A stretch of DNA of 64,000 bases from JAIXWP01 sp046309775 (GTDB lineage: Bacteria; Bacteroidota; Bacteroidia; Flavobacteriales_D; Sanyastnellaceae): NCBI GenBank assembly GCA_046309775.1, contig JBKCOM010000062.1, positions 1-64,000 on the forward strand. Reading direction: 5' to 3'. A program made the position numbers and the translations under genes. Shown here piece by piece: positions 9,246 through 18,500 of the stretch (positions are counted from its first letter, which is position 1; each line of letters opens with the position of its first letter). A model generated the notes under the pieces. It ran no database searches. It saw only the letters and a list, made by a program, of their open reading frames with translations, and was not told the origin of the DNA.

Positions 9246-10280
9246 ATGGCTGAAAAACATCTTTCAGGAAAAAACATCTTTCACCAACTCATTCGAGATT
9301 TAATTGGAAAAGATTCTCACAGAGGCGTTACACTCACTTACTCTTGGCTTGCAAACCAGTTAGGCCATTTCTCATTGGGATTCTTTCCTGCTATGGCTTT
9401 GTACAAAATTATTGATAACTCAAGTACTTCGTTGAGCCCTGAACTTATAGCCGGATTAAGCATCTCGGGACTATGGTTTGCATTTGAAGTGTTCAATTTA
9501 TTTTATCCTTTAAGAAAAAAAAATACTGTCAATAAAACATTCAAGCCTAGTTGGGGCAACTTGATATTTGACACTTCTACAGACGTGGTTTTCTTCGCAT
9601 TTGGCGCATTCATGGCCGCTTACGCTATGAGCGGAAACATTCAAATGCTCTACATAGCCCTTGTATTATTGGCTCTGTTATTATACCCCATTCGTTTTTG
9701 GTATGTCACCAAGATGTATCAACAAGAAGCAAAGTTTCCTTTTCAAGCGCGCCTGAGCCAACTCGAGGTAGCATTCTCAAATGAAGACCGCGATAAAATT
9801 GTACGCTTTATGAGCGACGATAATGAAGGACAACACCTCCTAATATTTGGCGCCCATAGAAGCGGCAAAACATCATTGAGTGTCGCTATCGCAAATGAAA
9901 AGGCAATAAAAAATAAAAAGGCTCACTATTCTTCTGCCACAAAACTTCTTGACGAGTATTTTCAAAAGAGCAACGCAAACCCCTATGAATTAGGCCTTCT
10001 TTGGGACTGGAGCACCACAGAATACTTGGTCATTGATGATGTCAATCCTTCCATCGAAACCGGAGTAGAATTGATTTCCGCGCAGTCATTCAAATCACTC
10101 TTACTCAATAGTAAATTCGGAGAAAGGAATAAAAAAGTTCTTTCGAAAGTAAACCACATTTGGGTTTTAGGGGATCAAGAAAATGATTCCATTAAAATCA
10201 GCTCTCAATGGAATCAAATGCTTGTCGATTGCGGTGTTCCTTCGCCGAACATTCATTCGGTTTTTTTGAAAAAAAGATAA
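9246..10280 (+). CDS. Membrane-anchored P-loop ATPase of unknown function
   Basis: I do not recognise this as a named family. It has 344 residues. The N-terminal half carries about four hydrophobic segments (near residues 40-56, 67-88, 108-129, 132-152). The C-terminal half is a soluble P-loop domain with Walker A GAHRSGKTS at 202-210 (Lys208) and Walker B YLVIDD at 260-265 (Asp264/Asp265). The spacing resembles small AAA+ proteins of the DnaC/IstB type, but no transposase or replication gene is nearby. It is probably co-transcribed with the PAS kinase 11 bp upstream and may be a signalling or membrane-remodelling ATPase; that is a guess. It ends 1 bp before the convergent T9SS cargo gene. 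Confidence 0.8.
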   Translation: MAEKHLSGKNIFHQLIRDLIGKDSHRGVTLTYSWLANQLGHFSLGFFPAMALYKIIDNSSTSLSPELIAGLSISGLWFAFEVFNLFYPLRKKNTVNKTFKPSWGNLIFDTSTDVVFFAFGAFMAAYAMSGNIQMLYIALVLLALLLYPIRFWYVTKMYQQEAKFPFQARLSQLEVAFSNEDRDKIVRFMSDDNEGQHLLIFGAHRSGKTSLSVAIANEKAIKNKKAHYSSATKLLDEYFQKSNANPYELGLLWDWSTTEYLVIDDVNPSIETGVELISAQSFKSLLLNSKFGERNKKVLSKVNHIWVLGDQENDSIKISSQWNQMLVDCGVPSPNIHSVFLKKR

Positions 10281-10281
10281 A

Positions 10282-12444
10282 TTACCGAACGATCACTCGA
10301 TCCATAATTTTTCCTTTTTTACTTCTTGCTTTTATAACATAGGTTCCTTGAGAAAGTGTAATCAAATCAATCTCTCTCCTTTCCTGCGGGCCAAAGTCCA
10401 AGACTACTTTTCCAAAAACGTCTATTACGACAATATGGCTCAGACTCTGGTCAAATTGCAAAGTGCCTTCTGTTGGGTTCGGATACATTCTCACATTTAC
10501 ACGAGCACTTTCTTGTACTTGAAGCGATCCTGCGCCATCATTCGGATTAATCATATTATCCGCTTTGTAATAAACTAAAATAGCGCTTTCATTGCTCGGA
10601 GCATTCACTCCCCACGTGGGCACATTGTTCACAGGAATAGACTCACCATCCGCGACACCTGATGTCGCATAATGCCTTCCGACTGCTACCATACCATCAG
10701 TTGTTTTATATAAACCATACAACTCCGTGTTGCCTCCACCCGCTTGTGTAAGCGTATCCCAATCACCAACGACGAGAGAGCTATATACCGGCACATTGAA
10801 ATCTTCTTCGTAAAGCCGCACGAAACTATTCCAACAACTCGACCCACCATATTGTGGCTTCACCATCTTCTGATATGCATTTGCTGTAGTAATTGTTCTT
10901 CTTCCTAGAGCTACAACCCCTACCTTTCCATCACTTGCCACTTCAAGTGCGTTTTTAGCCATGCGAGTTGTATTCACATTGGGCCATCCTCCATTTGGAT
11001 TCGGCCAGCCGTCAAGGTTTGGATCAGGATGTGCCGCTCCAAAATTGGTAGCGCCCTCCGAATACTCCGCCATATAGGTAGAGTTCATCAAATTACCCTC
11101 AGCCAAAGTCAACTTTCCCAACCACGAAATATGAATGTCCCCTTGAGTTCCTGTAAACCGATTTTGAAAACCTTGTGCACTGGGGTTATTTATAATCTCA
11201 TTTCCCTCCCATAAATTCTCGGTATTATTTCCATGACAGCGTGCACCCACCACTAGTTTATCACTGCTATAATCTATTGCCAATGCGTCCACATATTGAT
11301 CGGGAATGGAGGGTTGAATCTCACCTTCTGGATTTATTTCATGATAAAGCCTACTCCACCATTTTACCGCACCTTGATCATCGAAAGCAATCACGGCTGG
11401 TTCAAAATCAGGCGTTCCTCCACCTTCTGGAAAATTGTAATACGATTTAAAATTCATTCCTAGATAAACGTGATTGTCGCGTCTATCAACCACTATCGAC
11501 GACGCTCCCCACACAGGGCAACATGATTCGGGCGAATAACCATTGTATCCCGGACTCTCCGCTGTCACATTATTAATATCGCAAGGACCTGTATAGAAAA
11601 AGTCCGCTGGCCATGTTCCCTTTTTCGTCCCGCCATTTCCATCAGGAAGGATGGCGTCAAATTCCTCTTGTGTCCAAGAGCGCATTTCGCAGCGTCCCCA
11701 AGACTTCATCACAATACCACTATAACTCAAACTGCTCGAGCCGCTATAAGACGAAGCGGGAGTGCCCTTCCACTCTCCTCCTTGTACTTGCCAATGCGTG
11801 CGCCAATTTTCGACTACTCGTCGCTCACCATTAGCATTGAGACAATACATCGCACTCCAATCATAGGCGTGAGATTCCCCGCTCACATAATATATCTCAC
11901 CATCGCTCGTAACATCCCAAGGATGACTTTCCTTTGCGTAATTCTTTGCCCACACTTGTCTCGTCCACACACAGGAAGACGGTGTTGCATCCACAAAATT
12001 TGAATTCAATTTCGCCAGCAAATAGCCACCGTTGTTGTTATCTGTATCACTTGTATTGCAGCTGATAAACAAATCGCCCGTCGCGGCATAAGGCAAAGTA
12101 TTCGTTTTAATAAAACGAACATCTTCTACATCACCCTGAGGAAAGTGAACGACTTGCAGTAACTGCGTAAGCGAAGAGTTAAAATGAAGAATAATCCCGT
12201 AGCGATTAGTGCCTTGCCCATTCGAAATTGTTCCTGGATACGAAAGCTCTACTCTCGTGATCTCTGGTGCTATCCAATCCAAGTTTTCGCAATATCCCGT
12301 TACGAGGAATGTTCCGTCACTGATTTGCATAACATCATAAAACGTTTCCTTACCAGAATTGCCCGCGTAGGTGACCACATCTGTCTGACCAATGAAAAAC
12401 AACGGATACATGAGGAAGACAAGCGCAACAATCAATCTTTTCAT
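10282..12444 (-). CDS. T9SS type A sorting domain protein, large secreted protein
   Basis: I chose the start at 12444, giving a typical signal peptide (MKRLIVALVFLMYPLFFIGQ) and 720 residues; the frame can be extended to 12552 but that adds an unlikely leader. The body has repeated short motifs of the beta-propeller kind (DGTFLVTGYC, DGEIYYVSGE, DGKVGVVALGR, DGMVAVGRHY), many tryptophans, and paired cysteines such as SPESCCPVWG. The C-terminus (about 645-720: VRMYPNPTEGTLQF, then LSQGTYVIKA and RVIVR) is a type A sorting tail. Secretion and surface attachment by the type IX system are expected. No enzymatic motif was recognised. Confidence 0.88.
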   Translation of the reverse strand: MKRLIVALVFLMYPLFFIGQTDVVTYAGNSGKETFYDVMQISDGTFLVTGYCENLDWIAPEITRVELSYPGTISNGQGTNRYGIILHFNSSLTQLLQVVHFPQGDVEDVRFIKTNTLPYAATGDLFISCNTSDTDNNNGGYLLAKLNSNFVDATPSSCVWTRQVWAKNYAKESHPWDVTSDGEIYYVSGESHAYDWSAMYCLNANGERRVVENWRTHWQVQGGEWKGTPASSYSGSSSLSYSGIVMKSWGRCEMRSWTQEEFDAILPDGNGGTKKGTWPADFFYTGPCDINNVTAESPGYNGYSPESCCPVWGASSIVVDRRDNHVYLGMNFKSYYNFPEGGGTPDFEPAVIAFDDQGAVKWWSRLYHEINPEGEIQPSIPDQYVDALAIDYSSDKLVVGARCHGNNTENLWEGNEIINNPSAQGFQNRFTGTQGDIHISWLGKLTLAEGNLMNSTYMAEYSEGATNFGAAHPDPNLDGWPNPNGGWPNVNTTRMAKNALEVASDGKVGVVALGRRTITTANAYQKMVKPQYGGSSCWNSFVRLYEEDFNVPVYSSLVVGDWDTLTQAGGGNTELYGLYKTTDGMVAVGRHYATSGVADGESIPVNNVPTWGVNAPSNESAILVYYKADNMINPNDGAGSLQVQESARVNVRMYPNPTEGTLQFDQSLSHIVVIDVFGKVVLDFGPQERREIDLITLSQGTYVIKARSKKGKIMDRVIVR

Positions 12445-12563
12445 GTTAGATTTTATTTGAGGTTTCAGCACGAAAATACTAAAAATCATGGATTCACATT
12501 TAACACATCCTGCGAAACCTGTTGCGGCAAGCTCGCGTAAAGAAAGAACCAAATTGGCTTTTC

Positions 12564-15500
12564 ATGCTACCAAATTTTACTCGTTTTCTATCTCTCATCT
12601 TACTTACATGGACCATTTGTACGAGCAACATAACGCTTGCACAAAGTGGAACGGATTTCTGGTTTGCACCACCAGACATTACGGATCTCCATAATAGTCC
12701 GGGTGGAGAGCCCCTTTTTCTATTTGTCTCATCCACGGGTCAAGCATCGACTGTAACGATTTCACAGCCAGCCAACCCTACTTTTAATGGAGGTGCTCCA
12801 ATTGTAGTAACCCTTGCCGCCAACGAGTCGCAACGCATCAATTTAACCGCATTCAAATCCGTTCTCGAAACAAGACCAACAAATACCATTGTTAACACTG
12901 GTCTTCGCGTGCAGGCTACCACATCCATTACTTGTTACTACGAGTGCGCAAACACCAATAACACCGACATCTGGGCGTTAAAAGGACCAAACGCTCTGGG
13001 AACGGAGTTTTATATTCCACTTCACAAACACGCTGCATTTCCCAATCAAACATTCGCGTCACCACATTTCGCATTTGCCTCATTCGACATTTGTGCAACA
13101 GAAAACAATACCGTTGTCACCATCTATTCTCCAACACCTGTGGACGGATATCCCGCGTTGCAACAATTTTCGATTACTCTAAATGCTGGACAAACCTATT
13201 CTTGCGGTTGGACTGGCGCTAATTATACATTACCCAGCACACACCCTTCAGGAGCTGTGGTGCTTTCTGATAAGCCCGTTACTGTTTCTTTAAAAGACGA
13301 CTCCAATCGCAGCCCTGCTGGTGGTTGTTTTGATATTCTAGGCGACCAAATCGTTCCTACCGATGTTGTGGGAACAGACTACATCGCCGTAAAAGGTGCA
13401 TTAGCAAGCAACGGTGATGAAAGCGTTGTATTGATGGCTACACGAAATAACACCCGTGTATTCATCAATGGAAGCGCCACTCCCATAGCCACACTTTTTG
13501 CAGGTGAATATTATCGTATTGATATGGACTACTTGTCCACTGGGCTCGATAACTCTGTTTACATTCGATGCACGGAGCCCACTTACGCCATGCACATCAC
13601 AGGATTCGGCTGTGAAATGGGGATGGCTCAATTGCCTCCACTCAATTGTGCGGGTTCTCAGGCCGTTAACTTTGTTCGTGGATCTAGCCAAACATTTTAT
13701 CTAACCATTCTTTGTCGCACCGCCGCTGTAAATGGATTTACCATTACTGGCCCGGGCACTGCTACAATTCCAACCACAGCATTCGTGCAAGTGCCAGGAA
13801 CTGGAGGGGTTTGGAGCGCTGCGCGCATTACTTACAACACTACACAAATACCCGTTGACCAAACTTTCCGCATCACCAATAGCATCGACGTATTCGCCCT
13901 TGGTCTTGGTAATGGAGGCGCTTCTTCTGGTTGTAAATATGGATACTTCTCCGAATTCGTTGCTCCTATTACAGCGTCTGCTGGTGCTGATCAAACCATT
14001 TGTGCCAACGCCACAGCTACACTCAATGGCGCTGTTTCTGGTGGTACCACAACCGGTATTTGGAGCTCCTCAGGAACGGGTAGCTTCACTCCCAATAATA
14101 CTACTTTGAATGCAGTATATACTCCAAGTGCAGCAGATGCTGCAGCTGGAAACGTAACGCTTACTCTTACATCTACAGGAGCATGTACTCCTATTTCTGA
14201 TGTGATGACGCTTACGATTAGTCCAGCGCCTACAGTAAACGCGGGTGTTGATCAAACCGTTTGTCGAAACAATTCAAACGTATCACTAAACGGTGCTGTA
14301 ACCGTTGCCACAGGCGGAATTTGGACAGGTGGCTCAGGAACATTTATTCCAAACAACACAACGCTCAATGCCGTGTACGTGCCAACTACCGCGGAACTCA
14401 ATGCTGGTTCATTAGCACTTACACTGACTACTACAGGAAACGGAATTTGTAATCCCATTTCAGACAACGTAGTCATCACCTTCACTGCCGCTCCAGTCGT
14501 AAACGCTGGCGCGGATGTTACGAGATGCGGAAACAATGCTGCTGTGACCCTTGCTGGTTCTATAACCATTGCCACTGGGGGTGTATGGACAGGCGGAGCA
14601 GGCAGCTTTGCCCCTTCGGCAAATACTCTCAATGCCGTGTATACACCAACAGCAGCCGAAATACTTGCGGGCAGCGTCACACTCACATTGACTTCCACAG
14701 GAAATGGATTGTGTAATAGTGTGGGTGATCAAGTAACTATTTTTTACACCACACCACCCACAGCCAATGCTGGTGCCGATATCACCCGTTGTGCTAACAA
14801 TGCCAATGCAACCCTAGCCGGCAGTGTTACCATCGCCTCTGGAGGTCAGTGGTCTGGCGGATTAGGCACGTTCTCTCCAAACGCAAATGCACTCAATGCA
14901 ACATACACTCCTACTGCCGCTGAAAGAGCAAATGGAAGTGTTACACTCACTTTGACAACTACTGGCAATGGTCAATGTTTGGCCGCAACAGATCAGGTAA
15001 TCATCACCTTCACGCCCGCACCAACAGCCAATGCCGGCGCAGATATCACTGTATGTGCAAACAATGCCACAGCAACACTCAATGGTGCTGTAACCGTTGC
15101 TACAGGAGGCGTCTGGAGTGGCGGCGCCGGAACATTTTCTCCTAATGCAAATACACTTAACGCAACATACACACCTTCATTGGCAGAAAGAACAGCCGGG
15201 TCGGTGACACTTACGCTGACTACAACAGGCAACGGATTATGCACGCAGGTGACCGACCAAGTGCTCATCACCATCACGCCTGCTCCAATCGTAAATGCCG
15301 GCACAGACCGCACCGCCTGCGCAAATAACGCAGCCGTGACGCTCGCTGGCTCTATCACAAATGCAGCAGGCGGACAATGGTCCGGAGGCGCCGGAACATT
15401 CTCACCTAATGCAAATACACTCAACGCAATCTATACTCCTACAGCAGCAGAAATCAGCGCTGGTAGTGTCACACTTACATTGACCTCTACTGGAAACGGA

Positions 15501-18500
15501 TCTTGTGTAGCAGTAACCGATCAAATGATCATTAGCTATAGCGCAGCTCCAACCGTAAATGCTGGTCCAGATCAAGTGCGATGTGCCAACAATGCTACCA
15601 TCAACCTTGCAGGAGCCGTTACTATTGCCTCTGGCGGACAATGGTCTGGTGGCCTCGGAATTTTCTCACCAAACAACAACACTCTAAATGCAACATACAC
15701 CCCAACAGCAACAGAAATTGCCTCGGGAAGCATTACTCTTACGCTTACATCTACTGGCAATGGTTTGTGTACTGCGGTTACCGATCAAGTGACCATTCAA
15801 TTCACCGCTGCACCTACCGCTAATGCTGGCGCCGATATTACAGTCTGCGCAAACAATGCAACAGCATCACTTAACGGATCTGTATCCATTGCCACTGGCG
15901 GTGTCTGGAGCGGAGGCACCGGAACATTCTCTCCAAATGCAAACGCACTCAATGCAACATACACTCCCTCTTTAGCTGAAAGAAATGCTGGTGCCGTTAC
16001 ACTCACACTTACCACAACAGGCAATGGACTTTGTAATCAAGTGACAGATCAAGTATTGATAACGATTACTCCAGCGCCTATCGTAAACGCGGGTACAGAC
16101 CGCACGGCCTGTGCAAACAATGCAGCCGTAACATTAGCTGGAAGTGTTACAAATGCTACAGGCGGAATATGGACAGGAGGTGCCGGAACATTTTCACCAA
16201 ACGCAAATACACTCAACGCTATTTATACTCCTACAGCAGCAGAAATCACAGCGGGTAGTGTAACGCTCACATTGACATCCACCGGAAATGGGCTCTGTGT
16301 GGCTGTTACAGACCAAATGGTAATCAACTACACCGCTGCTCCAACTGTGAATGCTGGTCCAGATCAAGTGCGCTGCGCAAACAACGCGGCAATAAACCTT
16401 GCTGGTGCTGTAACCATCGCCACAGGCGGTCAATGGTCTGGAGGTCTCGGATTATTCTCACCAAACAACAATACATTAAACGCAACTTACACACCAACAG
16501 CTGCTGAAATAGCTTCGGGAAGCATCACGCTCACGCTTACTTCAACAGGTAATGGTTTGTGTACTGCAGTTACAGATCAAATAACAATTCAATTCACCGC
16601 AGCACCAACAGCGAATGCTGGTTCAGACATTTTAGTGTGTGCAAATAATGCGACAGCAACATTGAACGGCTCTGTAACCGTTGCTACAGGCGGCGTGTGG
16701 AGCGGAGGTAATGGCTCATTTTCTCCAAATGCAAACACGCTCAATGCAACATATACACCGACCGCAACAGAAATAGCAATAGGTTCTGTAACACTTACAC
16801 TCACCACCACAGGCAATGGACTTTGTAATCAAGTAACCGATCAAGTTACGATTACAATCGCTCCGGCGCCAATTGTAAATGCTGGTTTGAATATCAGTGC
16901 ATGTGCCAATAATTCAACGGTGTCGTTGAGCGGCCAGGTATTCAATGCGCTCGGGGGCGTGTGGACTGGGGGCGCTGGTACCTACTTCCCATCTCCAACG
17001 GTGCTCAACGCCACATATACTCCTACCGCCGCAGAGATTGCCCTTGGTAGCTTGACGCTCACGCTTACTTCTACTGGCAACGGAACGTGCAGCCCTGTTA
17101 GCGATGATGTCGTAATTACATTCGCTCCAGCGCCTATAGCCAATGCAGGAAGTGATCAAACCGTTTGTGGAAATAATCCTCTAGTCAACCTTAATGGTTT
17201 CATCAATTTTGCGGCAGGGGGCCAATGGTCAGGTGGTCTTGGTGTATTCTCTCCATCTGCCAACGCACTCAATGCGTCTTACCAACCTACGGCAACAGAA
17301 ATTGCAAATGGTTTTGTAGAACTTACGCTTACCACCTCCGGCAACGGTACTTGCCTTGCGGTAACCGATGTGATGCGTATCAACTACACTCCATCTCCTG
17401 TTGTCAACGCAGGAAACACGCTTGTTTCATGTGAAAATAACGCAGCTGTAAATCTCAACGGTTCTGTGGCAATTGCCAATGGCGGAACATGGTCTGGCGG
17501 AAGCGGTACATTTGTACCGAATGCAAATGCATTAAACGCACAATACATTCCAAGTGCATCGGAGATAAATAATGGTGGTCTTGTTCTCACCTTGACTTCC
17601 ACCGGAAATGGACTCTGCCTTCCAGAAACATCTTCTGTGATCATTGACATCGTTCCAGCTCCTGAAGTTAATGCAGGACTAGATCAAACCATCTGTGTGA
17701 GCAATCTCAACGTGCAGCTCAGCGGAAGCGTGAGCGGTACCTCAAACACGGGAGTATGGTCTACATCTGGCAGTGGAACATTTATTCCTAACAACACAGC
17801 TCTCAATGCCATCTATGAATGCAGCGCTGCAGACAGCCTCTTTGGCTCGGTTACGCTCACCCTTACTTCCACTTCTAATGGTACTTGCAATGCAGTCACC
17901 GATCAAATGAACATCGTCATTCTTCCCGCAGGTCTTGCAAATGCAGGAGCTAATCAAACAGTTTGCGGAAACAATGCTGTAATCAATATCAGCGGTATCA
18001 TCGGTGGTGGAGCCACTTCTGGTCAGTGGGGCACCACTGGTACAGGAACATTCAATCCAAGCATCAACGCACTCAACGCCACATATACGCCTAGCGCTAC
18101 AGACATCGCATCTGGTGAGGTATTCATTTTCCTCACAGCCAACAGTTGCAATCAGGCAGTGGATACATTGACATTAACCATCACACCAGCGCGCACTGTC
18201 AATGCAGGCGCCAATCAAACCATCTGTGCTGATCAAACCTCTATTCAATTAGAGGGTCAAATCACAGGCGGTATACCTACTGGTGTATGGACCACAAGTG
18301 GCTCAGGTTCTTTCAGCCCTAACAACACTGCCCTTAATGCCACCTACACTCCTTCGCCAGCAGATGTAGCGTCACAAATTATCACGCTTACACTCACTAC
18401 TACCAACAACGGATCCTGCGCTGCAGTATCCGATCAAATGACATTAAATATTTTCAATATTGGGGGTGCGAATGCAGGACCCAATCAAACCGTCTGTGGT

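Noticed and set aside
12522..12563. TTG start giving a longer N-terminus for the giant protein
   Set aside because: The added residues are charged and the signal peptide begins properly at the ATG at 12564.
14252..16816. A series of similar minus-strand frames inside the giant repeat gene
   Set aside because: They recur because the coding repeats recur; each is the shadow of the same repeat and has no signal or family match.
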